From Gerris lacustris (taxonomy: Eukaryota; Arthropoda; Insecta; Hemiptera; Gerridae), in the NCBI GenBank assembly GCA_951217055.1, contig OX578286.1:32899307-32963306 (forward strand): 64,000 bases of DNA, written 5' to 3'. The notes beneath the pieces were generated by a model. The model saw nothing but the letters and a program-made list of their open reading frames with translations. It ran no database searches and was not told the DNA's origin. Of the stretch, positions 36,003 through 47,159 are shown one piece after another. Position numbers and translations under genes: made by a program. Within the stretch, counting starts at the first letter, position 1. Every line of letters starts with the position of its first letter.

Positions 36003-36429
36003 GTACATATGTGTCACTCCAAACGATAACTCACCCTAGGATGCACTTAAAAAATCCAATTAAATGTTAAAATGTCAATAATATCAAAGGAAAGGATGAA
36101 TTCATTGGCCAGAATTTTTGGAATTCATTTAAGGGTCAAATTTTGACCATTTAGGGTCAAAAATTGGTAGGAGGTAAAATTTCCATTTTACTCCCCTCTT
36201 ATATGAAAATATGACAAAAGTGTACATAACAACAATTACTGTACTCTTAAAGAGCTTTCTAACGAAATGCATCTTAAAGGGTATATACTATATTGACTTT
36301 TGTACCCCGTACCCCTGTGTACCAATTTTTTTCACCTATCTACATTCTAAACCAAAATTTTCCCATATTATCATAAGCCAATAATACGCAGATTTCTTTG
36401 AAAATTCGCTCATTAAGTCATGGTGCATG

Positions 36430-36818
36430 AGTGGTGTTTTTATAAACCATCCAAATTTTATTAAAATCGGGCAGATATCGAGTTTAAGATTATGATAATG
36501 TGGTGCTAATAATTAATGTAATGTGGTGCTAATAATTAATGTAATGTGAAGCTAATTATGCCCATTATCCAATGATGGGCAAATTGTGACCTACAATCAA
36601 AATTTTCGACGAGTAGTTTTTATGATATGTTGGTTCGCAAAAATTGAGTGGCAGACTGACAGACAGACACGAGACCAAAAATAAGTTACATTACAGTTCC
36701 GTTATGTCTGAAATGCATTTCTATTTATGAAAGTTTGATATTGGACACATAAAAAGATTTCATTCTTCAGAATGTCTCAAAACTTCTGTTACCTTTGGTA
36801 AACTCTCAAGCATTCTTA
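36430..36818 (-). repeat. Family B repeat, diverged inverted copy
   Basis: Contains TATGTTGGTTCGCAAAAATT, GACTGACAGACAGACA and CTTCTGTTACCTTTGGTAAA. A 20-bp AATGTGGTGCTAATAATTAA duplication lies at 36499-36544. Confidence 0.55.
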
Positions 36819-36827
36819 AGTAAGGTA

Positions 36828-37082
36828 CTTCTTTAGATTGTTACTCCCCATCTTTATTTAGAATATTCATTAATATAATTATTTATACACTCCTTTGTCA
36901 AAATTACAATTAAGACAAAGGGATGTTTAGTCCAATGTACTTTGGGACAAAGAAATATCACACTTCTGTTATTATAAGGGGAGTAACAGTCTAAAGAAGA
37001 ACATTCCGGATATCTTCTTTAGATTGTTACTCCCTTATGTTTTTTTGATAAAGGAATTCACAATCTAAAGAAGTGCCTTAAA
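36828..37082 (+). repeat. Family F element, single-unit copy
   Basis: Ends with AAGACAAAGGGATGTTTAGT on one side and CACAATCTAAAGAAGTGCC on the other, enclosing one palindromic unit. It shows the element in its simple, unexpanded form. Confidence 0.7.
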
Positions 37083-37377
37083 TAATATATATTTTATCTG
37101 CCTTATACAGATTGCGATTTTTTAATTTTAATTTTCGATTGCATTTTCTAATGAGAATACAGTCTGGGAAAACAATGTTGAGGGTTTTTTAGTTAATTAA
37201 AAACATAGGAATTCTCTTAAATATATTTCGAATTGAAAAGTGGAATAAGGTTTGTTAGAAAGGAAAGGATTTACGGAAGGATTAAATGGATCGAAGGATT
37301 AACTGAAGTTAAATATTGTGGGGGTAGGGATTAACTTTTGAAATTTAGCTACAGTTAGAAGATAAAAAAAAACACAA

Positions 37378-38786
37378 AAATTAATGTACGTATATAGGTG
37401 GATCGGCACTTCGTTCGACTGTTTCTCCCCTTATAAAAAAACCTGGGGGAATAAACATCTAAAGAAGGTGTAAGGAATGTTCTTCTTTAGACTGTTACTC
37501 CCCTTATAGAAACAGAGGGGAGTAACCATCTAAAGAAGGTGTAAGGAATGTTCTTCTTTAGACTGTTACTCCCCCTATAAAAAACAGAGGGGAGTAACCA
37601 TCTAAAGAAGGTGTAAGGAATGTTCTTCTTTAGACTGTTACTCACCTTATAAAAAACAGAGGGGAGTAACCATCTAAAGAAGGTGTAAGGAATGATCTTC
37701 TTTAGACTGTTACTCACCTTATAAAAAACAGAGGGGAGTAACCATCTAAAGAAGGTGTAAGGAATGTTCTTCTTTAGACTGTTACTCACCTTATAAAAAA
37801 CAGAGGGGAGTAACCATCTAAAGAAGGTGTAAGGAATGTTCTTCTTTAGACTGTTACTCACCTTATAAAAAACAGACGGGAGTAACCATCTAAAGAAGGT
37901 GTAAGGAATGTTCTTCTTTAGACTGTTACTCCCCTTATAAAAACAGACGGGAGTAACCATCTAAAGAAGGTGTAAGGAATGTTCTTCTTTAGACTGTTTC
38001 TCCCCTTATAAAAAACAGACGGGAGTAACCATCTAAAGAAGGTGTAAGGAATGTTCTTCTTTAGACTGTTACTCACCTTATAAAAAACAGACGGGAGTAA
38101 CCATCTAAAGAAGGTGTAAGGAATGTTCTTCTTTAGACTGTTACTCACCTTATAAAAAACAGAGGGGAGTAACCATCTAAAGAAGGTGTAAGGAATGTTC
38201 TTCTTTAGACTGTTACTCCCCTTATAAAAACAGACGGGAGTAACCATCTGAAGAAGGTGTAAGGAATGTTCTTCTTTAGACTGTTACTCACCTTATAAAA
38301 AACAGACGGGAGTAACCATCTAAAGAAGGTGTAAGGAATGTTCTTCTTTAGACTGTTACTCACCTTATAAAAAACAGACGGGAGTAACCATCTAAAGAAG
38401 GTGTAAGGAATGTTCTTCTTTAGACTGTTACTCACCTTATAAAAAACAGAGGGGAGTAACCATCTAAAGAAGGTGTAAGGAATGTTCTTCTTTAGACTGT
38501 TACTCACCGTATAAAAAACAGACGGGAGTAACCATCTAAAGAAGGTGTACGTAATGTTAATCTTTAGACTGTTACTCCCCTTATAAAAACAAGTATGATA
38601 TTCCTTTGTGCCAAAGTACATTGGACTAAACATCCCTTTGTCTTATTTAGTCAAAGTCATTTATATCCTAAAACAATATAGGGGGGATCTAAAGAAGTAC
38701 CGGTGGATTCTCTTTATCGCCATTTAAGTAACGCATTTGTTATTTGTAACCCTGAAGAGAATCCACCTATATACGTACATTAATTT
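37378..38786. repeat. Perfect 26-bp inverted repeats bracketing the 72-bp array
   Basis: 37378-37403 (AAATTAATGTACGTATATAG then GTGGAT) is the exact complement of 38761-38786. The two enclose the family F array and part of a family F terminus, suggesting a larger TIR element or an inverted duplication of the flank. Confidence 0.7.
37425..38590. repeat. 72-bp palindromic minisatellite, about 15 units (family F)
   Basis: Tandem units of CAGAGGGGAGTAACCATCTA, AAGAAGGTGTAAGGAATG, TTCTTCTTTAGACTGTTACT and CACCTTATAAAAAA. Each is an inverted repeat centred on GGTGTAAGGAATG. Units alternate only at a few positions (GAGGGG/GACGGG, CACC/CCCC). Because 72 is a multiple of three, long minus-strand frames result from the repeat and are not genes. 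The family F terminus follows at 38585-38640. Confidence 0.95.
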
Positions 38787-38810
38787 AATAAAAAATGTAC
38801 CACCAAAAAT

Positions 38811-38878
38811 CGTACGACTATTTATCGTACAACTTTTTATCGTACGACTTTTTATCGTACGATTTTTTATCACACGAT
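38811..38878. repeat. Short tandem repeat of TCGTACGACTTTTTA
   Basis: Four units of about 19 bp, each containing the palindrome CGTACG. Confidence 0.75.
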
Positions 38879-38979
38879 CACAATTATTGTAAGTCAGTTT
38901 TACTATTGTACAACAATAATCGTCCAGGGTAAATGCACCCAAATAATAGGATGTGAGGGAGCTCTTACTCAGTAATAGG

Positions 38980-39621
38980 AAAAATCAGTCCGAGACAACT
39001 CAGACACACTTTCTCATATACATATACAAGTTCATAATTACTTAGCCAATGTTTTCCATTTATTAGTTTTTGTAAGTATGTTAAAACTATATCAAAATAC
39101 GTAAAATTATATCAAAATTTACCATAAAAATAACTTCTCCAGGGTGGGGAATCGAACCCAGGATCTCTCCGTCCACGTTTTAAGCTATTTTCTCAGGAAC
39201 TAGATTTTTCCCGGGAAAACTGCTTATATCGTTGGATCCGTATTTAAATGGACTACATTTTATAATTCTTTAATCAACATTGTCGGAACCGTTTTCGAGA
39301 AATATTGGTTTTCACGTTTTTTCAGAGTTTTTGGGGGGTAGCGCCCCCAAATTTGAAGCTAAAATTCATTTCTCGATTTTACCTCGGGGTATGATTTTTC
39401 TGAATGTGTATGTCAAATTTCGTCAAAATCGGCCCAGTAGTTTAGGCTCCAGGCGTCTGCACAGACAGAGGACGGACAGAAACAGGTTTTCTTTAAAAAA
39501 AAAACAAAAAAAAAAAACACTTATTTGGACTCAGGGGACCTCAAAACGTGTAAATCCATCAAAATCTCAAAATCGAATTACCGCCATCGCAATACTTTCT
39601 CTTTAAATGAGAAAGTAAAGG
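38980..39621 (-). repeat. Family A repeat, full-length copy
   Basis: From CAGTCCGAGACAACTCAGAC to TTTCTCTTTAAATGAGAAAG. The B box on the minus strand is at about 39146-39162 (GGGTTCGATTCCCC). Confidence 0.75.
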
Positions 39622-39668
39622 CCTTTGCATTTGTCATTCGTTTTTAGCGCTGCAATCAAGTAGACATG

Positions 39669-40652
39669 CTTCCCCCCCCCCTCCCCCATCTTTAAAGTCC
39701 AAAATTTACTTATTTTTCACTTTTTACGCCAAACGGTTTATTTTTTAAGAGAACTGTTATTACCAAAATTATTCCTCACATAATTCTGCACAAAAAAGGT
39801 CCTATGCATGTTTGAAGTGAGACATACCGTTTTCGAGATATTGTAGTTGGATAGAGATAAAACGTATTTTTGCGAACCAACATATCTAAAAAACAACATA
39901 TCCGATTTTAATGAAATTGAAATGGTAGGTTATACTTAGCCCATTGTTGATCCCATATAAGTTTCAACCTTATGCACCCATTATTTTATCCTCCACATGC
40001 GCACAAACATACATTTATTTAGACCCATATCTTCAAAAGTACTCAACTGATTATTATGAAATTTGGATGGTTTGTCGAAAGTAGTCCGCAGATATCCCCA
40101 AATTAATTTCAACCATCTGCGCTCTTTACATTTTGATACATTGATACTTTAATTCATAACAGACTGACAAAATATTGATCAACAGACAGACAGAAAGGGA
40201 CCCAATTTAGAAAATGTAAAGAGCGCAGACGGTTGAAATTTATGTGAGGCTATTTGCGGGCTACTTTTGACAAACTATCCAAATTTCATAATAATCAGTT
40301 GAGTACTTTTGAAGATATGGGTCTAAATATATGTATGTTTGTGCGTATGTGGAGGATAAATAAGGTTGAAACTTATCAACAATGGGCTAAGTATAACCTT
40401 CCATTTCAATTTCATTAAAATCGGGTATGTTGTTTTTTAGATATCTTGGTTCGCAAAAATACGTTTTATCTCTATCCAACTACAATAACTCGAAAACGGT
40501 ATGTCCCACTTCAAACATGCATAGGACCTTTTTTGTGCAAAATTATGTGAGGAATAATTTTGGTAATAACAGTTCTCTTAAAAAAATAAACCGTTTGGCG
40601 TAAAAAGTGAAAAATAAGTAAATTTTGGACTTTAAAGATGGGGGAGGGGGGA
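39669..40652. mobile_element. About 1-kb foldback containing family B sequence
   Basis: The left arm begins with a C-run then TCTTTAAAGTCCAAAATTTA. The right arm ends with the complement (TAAATTTTGGACTTTAAAGA then GGGGGAGGGGGG). Correspondence holds through the arms, including the GCCAAACGGTTTATTTTTTA and TTCGAGATATTGTAGTTGG stretches. The loop lies near 40130-40200. Inner arm parts are family B (AACATACATTTATTTA and 'CAACC.TCTGCGCTCTTTACA'). Confidence 0.8.
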
Positions 40653-40807
40653 CGCGCCCCCTCAAGAGGTGGGAACTTTACTGTTTCTTACTACTACACC
40701 CCTTAAAAGTGTTATCACAAAGTTTCAAAACTTTATAAATTATTTCCTCCATTTGCTGTTTTTTTTACTAATTTGCCTGGACTATAAATGTCAATGTTTT
40801 TTATCTT

Positions 40808-41192
40808 ATTGCTTCCGAGATTATCAAAGGTAACGGAAGCATTGTGTTCACTTTTGAGAACAAAAAAAAGTTTATGTCTCCGATTTTAAAAATTCCAAGA
40901 CAGAAATCTGTTCCAAACATCAGGGAACATTTTTGGTCTCGTGTCTGTCTGTGTGTCAGCGAATCCTGAAACGTATGACGATAACTTGAGTGAATGTCGA
41001 CCGATTTTGATGAAATTTGGTAGAAATGTTCATTTTATCAATGCTCAGGATGAGTTCGTTGGACAACGTTATCCGTCCAAGCATTCACGCGCAACGGTGT
41101 TATTTTTAATGTTAATATAACAATAAAGTACGTGATAGGATACGAGGAAGTTATGTGGCACACTAATATAATTGGCAGTCTATTTATAGTGC
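40808..41192 (+). repeat. Family B repeat, B/C mosaic
   Basis: Hairpin head GCTTCCGAGATTATCAAAGG, the CAATGCTCAGGATGAGTTCG block as in 29657-30212, and the GTGGCACACTAATATAATTG tail. Confidence 0.65.
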
Positions 41193-41835
41193 AACCTCTT
41201 TTAGGTTTTCATTATCTCAAAATCTTAGGTATGAACTAATATTTGTTATAATTATATTATTAATATTTAATAGCATATGCTACACGACTGTGAAGTGTTG
41301 TTTCTTTATCTTGGCAATATTTACCGTAATATAATTGCCGCGGTAAAGAAAAACTCACTTCACAGTCTAATAACATAATATAATATCTTTTTTATTAACT
41401 GGAGAAGATAATATAATAATTTCATTACACAAATATAAATTTATGTAGCTACAGGTAATTACGTGGGTTATTCTAAAATTGTATTTCTAAAATCCCTTCT
41501 GAACAAGGGATTATATTTAATTGAAATGAATTTAAACTTTTCCTAGTGAGGTATGTTTTTAATTAGCCCTCTGTTTGAGCACTCTACACTCAAATGAAGA
41601 TAACTTCTCTTCAACTCTATTATCCTTTCCTTTGAACATATTTAGAAACTAAATAAACTTTCTAGCTTTAAAACATCTCAACTGATTTCAAATTTATTTT
41701 GATAAATTAATAATTCAAAACAATATTGAAAAAAATCACAGGGAAGTACTTGCGTCCAAGAACTTTTTAGGGTTTTGTAGATGATTAAGCATGCCCGTAA
41801 TGTAATAATTATGATTTTTTGCTCCGATCTCAAGG

Positions 41836-41860
41836 GTCCCGGGTTCGATCCCCTGGGGGC
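41836..41860 (+). other. tRNA B-box-like sequence
   Basis: GGGTCCCGGGTTCGATCCCC contains a GGTTCGANCC B box and a T-stem. I see no cloverleaf around it, so it is probably a tRNA-derived repeat remnant rather than a tRNA gene. Confidence 0.4.
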
Positions 41861-41964
41861 ACAATGTTTTTCATCGCTAATAACGACTAGATAAATTAAT
41901 TTTTTCAGAACATTTCCATCGCTCCACTGTAAGGTATAACCATGAATTATTTCGAAATTTTAGG

Positions 41965-42355
41965 ACCACCCGGTATATAGTGGTTGGGGGGGGGGGAATT
42001 TTTTTTGGGGTATATTTTGATTTTTTTACCCAATAAGGAATGCAAAATTTAAAAAAAAGCGTATATATATTTGCGTCCTACTCTTCAGCAGCTTTCATTT
42101 GACACCCCACTCAAAAATTAAAAAAAATATATACATTTTTGAGTTTACAACATTTTTGCGAATTGCGCATGCGCATATTTAATTTTGAACTTCTGTATAT
42201 TTTTCCTGTGGTTGGGTCAAAAAGTTGCACTAGTGTATCAAATTTCACCTCTTTAGCTTAAACGGTTCGGGCCCTATGAACCAAAGAGCGATGGACAGAC
42301 GGACACATCACCCTCGGCATAAGGGTTTTGAGAAGAATCTACAAAACCCTAATAA
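41965..42355 (+). repeat. Family D-like repeat with G-run
   Basis: A G-run at 41986-41996, 'CATTTGACACCCCACTCAAA', 'GAACTTCTGTATATTTTTCCTG' and a tail GATGGACAGACGGACA. It is more diverged than the other family D copies. Confidence 0.55.
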
Positions 42356-42434
42356 GCTAACAAATTATACATTTTTTTTTAGAAAATTTTGAATCATATT
42401 ATTGTATTTTCTATCTATATGCATATAAAAAATA

Positions 42435-42650
42435 TTTGTGGTGTCGCGGGACACCCGGTAGGAACGAAAGTTCTTACGCATTTTCATTCGCATTAAATAT
42501 AAATGATAAAATCACACTGCTAAGTATACGACCTATAATCTTTAACACTTCATAGCGGTGTCGGTGTTGGTTTTACTAAAAAAATATTTATAAAAGCTGT
42601 TTTTCTCATTGAATAGATGAAGTTATAATTTTTTCCTGTTTAATAATGTT
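42435..42650 (+). repeat. Family C fragment
   Basis: Begins GTGGTGTCGCGGGACACCCG GTAGGAACGAAAGTTCTTACG and continues to TTGAATAGATGAAGTT. The downstream half is missing. Confidence 0.65.
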
Positions 42651-43319
42651 AATGAACTTAGTTGTTTTAGCACGCCCAAGATATGGGTAAAATGAAAGGG
42701 TTTGCTGAGAAGAGTACGAAAAATAAAATGCCTTCACTCTAAATCTAATATGGCGGATGACCCAAGATAAAAGCTTGTTTATAAATGTTTTTTTTTTTTT
42801 TACTATTAATTTATTTTACTAACAAATTACTAAAATGATTGAAGATATCTTGCAAATATTTTAATAAATTAAGGAAAGAAGTTATTAGGATAAATCAAGA
42901 AAAGCAGCTGGTCTAATCAAGAATGACTTCAATTATAATATAAATGATTGCATGAAGCTGCAGTGTAGCCTGTTACTCCGCTTTTCTTCTTTTTTTAATT
43001 AAAAATCTACAAATCATCGATAACTTATAACAATAAAAATGTTGATGCCTGTAGGCATCAAAATAGTCAGTAACATTTTTACTGTCTAGGCAGTAAAATT
43101 TTATTTTGCAGCCCAAAATCAGTTCAATAATGCCATCATTTTGCTGCAGTAAGTAGATAATAGTATATTATGTTACTAGGCTGTGAAGTGAGTTTTTTCT
43201 ATACCGCGGCAATTACATTTACTGTCGAGCGGTGCGAGACAGTAAATATTGCTAAGGTAAAGAAAAAACACTTCACAGTCGTGAAGCATATGCTATTTTT
43301 TCCGTGGTAGCAGAGAATG

Positions 43320-43935
43320 AAAAAATCGGTCCGAGGCAACTCAGACAAACTTTCTCATATACGAGATCATAATTACTTAGCCTAGTGTTTTCCATTTATT
43401 AGATTTCGTATGTAAATTTAATTATTATTGAGCATTTCATTAAAATTTATCATAAAAATAACCTCCCGGGCGGGGAATCGAACCCGGGCTCTCTCGGTCC
43501 GCGTTTTAAGCTATTTTCTCAGGAACTAGATTTGTCCCGGGAAAACGGCTTACATCGTTGGATTCGTATTTAAATGGACTATATTTTAGAATTTTTTAAT
43601 CGAAATCGTCGGAACCGTTTTCGAGAAATAATTTTTTTTTCACGTTTTTTCAGAGTTTTTGGGGGGTAGCCCCCCTAAATTTAGAGCTAAAATTCATTTC
43701 TCGATTTCGCCTCGGGGTATGATTTTTCTGAACATGTATGCCAAATTTCTTCAAAATCAGCCCAATAGATTAGGCTCCAGGCGTCTGCACAGACGACAGA
43801 CGACAGACAGACAGACATCTTTTAAAAACCACTTTTTTGGACTCAGGGGACCTCAAAACGTGTAAATCCATCAAAATCTCAAAATCGAATTTTCGCGCCA
43901 TCACAATACTTTCTCTTTATATGAGAAAGTAAAAA
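43320..43935 (-). repeat. Family A repeat, full-length copy
   Basis: From AATCGGTCCGAGGCAACTC to CTCTTTATATGAGAAAGTAA, abutting the right TIR of the 41262-43300 element. The B box is intact on the minus strand at about 43476-43490. Confidence 0.78.
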
Positions 43936-44745
43936 CATTAAATATTAATCAATAATCAATATAATAATAATAACATAGTTAAGATTAAAAAAAAGAAACC
44001 TATTAAAGAGGTTACACTATAACAAAAGATAAATAATAAAACGCATTGACATCTAGCGGATGTTAAGCGTACTAACAAGCATGTCTACAAAGATTGCAGC
44101 GGTAAAACGGAAGTTTTGATAACTTCCAGCACGAAATAAAACATTTTTTACGTCCTAGGAAGTAAAATTTTTTCTTTCGTGCTGATAGTAATGAAAAGAT
44201 TTTTTAAGTCCACGTAATGAAAAAATTGATTTTAGCTATGTTTTTTAGGCTCTAAAGTTACTATTTCACAGCCTACCGCGGAAAAAATATGTTTATCATG
44301 CTTTTACCGTTGTTGTTGACGTCAGCCTTAAGAGACTCGAGGTTAACCCACTTGCTTCATGTACTAACTACCACTTATACCCACCATTCCTAACGTAAGT
44401 CAACTAATTAGCAATTTTACAAATTCCTTAATGACACGATGAACCACCAAGCCCTCCCTCACCCCCTCCCCCTGCTCTGCATACTCACATTGCAGTGATT
44501 ATTCCGCATTCTTCATTAATTTCATAGGATTAAATTATCCACATTGCTTGGCCAAAATCTTCAGCGACATTTTGGTATTTGATTTAAATGATATTGATGA
44601 AAGAAGGCGGCTATTTATATGAAAACACATTCAGGACTATTTTCTTCTGAACCAATTGCACCAGAAACCTTGAAATTTACTTTCTTTGGGAAAATGTTTT
44701 ATTTGAATAAAAAAAATGGTAATTTTTATTTTTTCAAAAATGCTG
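43936..44745. other. AT-rich DNA without recognisable gene
   Basis: Includes a self-complementary stretch around 44110-44200 (CACGAAATAAAACATTTTTT ... AAAATTTTTTCTTTCGTG). No exon is supported. Confidence 0.45.
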
Positions 44746-44765
44746 GATTTTTTTTTTTTTTTTTT

Positions 44766-45546
44766 GGAACGAAGTTCCTTACGGCACGTTCTGGAGCCCG
44801 GGAGTGAATCCGAAAAAAACTATCACAATCACCGTCACAAAATCACCGTCACGCAAAATCCGTCACGAAATCTACAGATGAGGATAACTTGAGTAAAAGA
44901 TCACCGAGTTAGATGAAATTTGGTACACATGTTCATTTTACCAATGCCCAGGCTGAGTTCGTCGGACAACTTTATCCGCCCAAGCGTTCACGCGCAACGC
45001 TCGCGTAAACGTAAGCTTCAAAAGACGGGGAAAAGTGTTATTAAGGAAGCCTGTTACTTGACTTGTTTTGATTATTTTTGTTGTATATGTCAAAAATGTC
45101 ACTTTGTTTTGTAAATAAATAAAATATAATCATGTAAAATTTCACCCTGATACAAGCAGAAGCTGTACAGTAGGGAAGAGATATATTTTATAAGATTTTA
45201 AATTAATTGGCCGGGTAGGTAGAAAACAGTCCTATTTCAATCCAAACTCCTTTAACAAACATACTCTTTCACTATAAACTCATCATGATCAACTTTTTTC
45301 TTATATTCAATATATATTTATAGTAAGACGCTTACTTTAATTATACAAATAATGATTTTCTTTTAATTTTGCCTTAACTCTGCTAGGTACAAACAGGTCG
45401 TTACTTTTAATTTGGTCTCTTTTCTAACTCCGCCCTGTATAAGTAGTTAGCAATGTATACGTATACTTAGCACTGTGATTTTACAATTTATATTTAATGA
45501 AAAATGTAAGGAACTTCGTTCCTACCAGGTGTCCAGCGACACCACA
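44766..45546 (-). repeat. Family C repeat, full-length inverted copy
   Basis: From GGAACGAAGTTCCTTACGGC to GTCCAGCGACACCAC, bounded on both sides by T-runs of 16-18 (44748-44765 and 45547-45563). This looks like insertion into a homopolymer or duplication of it. Confidence 0.75.
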
Positions 45547-45569
45547 CTTTTTTTTTTTTTTTTGCTTGA

Positions 45570-45655
45570 GGTTTTTAGAGGTGGTTCGAGGTGGTTTTAG
45601 GTGGTCCCACCTGTAACCATCTCCAACCACCTTCAACAACCTCGAACTAATAAAA
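45570..45655. repeat. GGTGGTTCGAGGTGG minisatellite, left part
   Basis: Units of AGGTGGTTCGAGGTGGTTTT and the complementary CCACCTTCAACAACCTCGAA. It continues on the other side of the inserted 5S-like element at 46575. Confidence 0.6.
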
Positions 45656-45670
45656 AAAAAAAAAAAAAAA

Positions 45671-46477
45671 TCGGGTACAGGGTACCTCGGAACTTTTCCT
45701 CACTTCAGAGGCCACTAAAGTGGCCTCTCAGCAGGAGGAAGCTGCATTGACAGGACGTGGTCAGTACTTGGATGGGTGACCGTTCTGAACAAACTGATTT
45801 ATTATCATTCTTTAAAAAAAACCTTATTTTTAATACCTATTTATTTAATTATTTGAAGTTTGGCGGTATTTTGACAGATGGAAACAAACTTTGACGTCAT
45901 CAAAATTATCGCACTAATAAATAATTATATTCGCTTATAACTTTTAAACTAATTTATGGAATTTCATCGAGTTTTTTTTTTTAATATTTGTTCCTTAATT
46001 TTTTCCGGTTCCAACGATATCCTATACGTAAAAAACCTATCTGTACTTTCGGTATTATTAACCGTCAAAGTTTAAAAAATCAAAAATTGATAACTTCAAA
46101 ATGGTGGCCAATATCAAAATGAAATTTGGTGGGCTTGTTTGTCATACAGAGAGGTATATTCGTGACAAATTGTCGATTTATTACGATTTTTTCAAATGTT
46201 TGCTGACTCAACAAACTGGGTTCAAGATGGCGGAAAAATTTGATTTTCCGGGCGGCACCACTACAGGTAAGGACTGATTTTTCTGCCAAGTTTGAACTCT
46301 CTAGGTTGAATACCTTGGGCGCTACGATAATAACACACATACATGCATACAGACGTCATGCTGAAAACCAATCAGGAGGTCTTAAAAACACCCAAAACGG
46401 ATAATTCCGTTGAAATCTCAAAAAACAATTTGTTGGTGAAAACAGTACTTTTCCTACTATAGGTAGTGAGGAAAAGT
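45671..46477. mobile_element. Element with 5S rRNA-like box and inverted ends, copy 1
   Basis: It starts TCGGGTACAGGGTACCTCGG AACTTTTCCTCACT and ends with the complementary AGTGAGGAAAAGT. Near its start lies GGTCAGTACTTGGATGGGTG plus ACC (45759-45781). This matches the C-box/internal-control region of 5S rRNA genes (GGTTAGTACTTGGATGGGAGACC type). The rest (CAAAATGGCGGCCAAAATC-type body, GGCGCTACGATGATAAC, ACATACAT) is shared over about 800 bp with 56641-57445. Confidence 0.65.
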
Positions 46478-46574
46478 AAATTTTTTTTGATAATTTTGGC
46501 AAAAACATTTAACATTTTTTTGGAAGAAAATTTGGTATTTCTTGAAAATAAAATTGTAACTTTTTTTGGAATTG

Positions 46575-46860
46575 GTTAAAGATGGTTCGAGGTGGTTTCA
46601 TGAGTTTTTGGTGGTTCGAGAAGATTAATGTCACACCAACCACCTCTAACCATCTCTATCCACCTCTAACCACCTCTAACCATCTCTAACCACCTCTAAC
46701 CATCTCTAACCACCTCTAACCATCTCTAACAACCTCTAACCATCTCTAACCACCTCTAACCACCTCTAACCACCTCTAACCGCTTCTAACCATCTCTAAC
46801 AACCTCTAACCACCTCTAACTTTCATGAATCACCTCCAAACACCTCGATCCAATTCTACA
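46575..46860 (+). repeat. ACCACCTCTA/ACCATCTCTA minisatellite
   Basis: About twenty 11-bp units alternate CACCTCTAACC and ATCTCTAACC, giving a higher-order period of about 22. They are preceded by GGTTCGAGGTGG units in the opposite sense. Confidence 0.85.
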
Positions 46861-46869
46861 AAACAATAA

Positions 46870-47130
46870 TTAAAATGTAGCCCATTTTAATACGAATCTA
46901 ACCATGTAAGTTACTTCCCTGAGGGAAAATTTAGTGTTTGAAAATAGAGCCATAAACACAAAGAGTAAGAAACTGGGTTCGATTCCCCTAAAAAAAGGAA
47001 TTTTTTTAATGTTAAATTACGGTAAGTTTTAATAGTTATTAAATAATATCAGTATACATTGAATCAACTAACACATAGAAAACACTAGATTAAGTAGTAA
47101 TGCCCTTTTAGATGAGAAATGTTTGAACAT
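46870..47130 (+). repeat. Family A relative with B box, diverged
   Basis: CTGGGTTCGATTCCCC at about 46974-46989 is followed by an ATTACGGTAAGTTTTAATAG ... ACACATAGAAAACACTAGAT tail that parallels family A, but with clear divergence. Confidence 0.5.
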
Positions 47131-47159
47131 GGCTAAATGTGGGTAAAATAAGCAGCATT

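Larger units (their letters stand above)
41262..43300. mobile_element. About 2-kb element with ~130-bp terminal inverted repeats
   Basis: The left end (AATAGCATATGCTACACGAC, then TGTGAAGTGTTGTTTCTTTA, through ATTGCCGCGGTAAAGAAAAA) is repeated inverted at 43145-43300 with small differences. An extra CTGTCGAGCGGTGCGAGACAG hairpin lies in the right copy. Each TIR is itself partly palindromic. The interior holds a piece shared inverted with 22560-22760, a family D copy and a family C fragment, so it has served as a landing site. No transposase frame. Confidence 0.65.

Noticed and set aside
37487..38633. Long minus-strand open frames with a repeated 24-residue motif (SNSLKKNIPYTFFRWLLPSV)
   Set aside because: The 72-bp DNA unit is a multiple of three and free of stops in this frame. 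The unit is a palindromic non-coding repeat also found outside any frame, so no protein is claimed.
41836..41860. A tRNA gene
   Set aside because: It has a B box and T-stem-like stretch but no acceptor, D or anticodon arms that fit. The same holds for the family A B boxes.
45759..45781. A 5S rRNA gene
   Set aside because: Only the C-box region matches. The 5' half and 3' end of 5S rRNA are absent, and the sequence is part of an 800-bp repeat.
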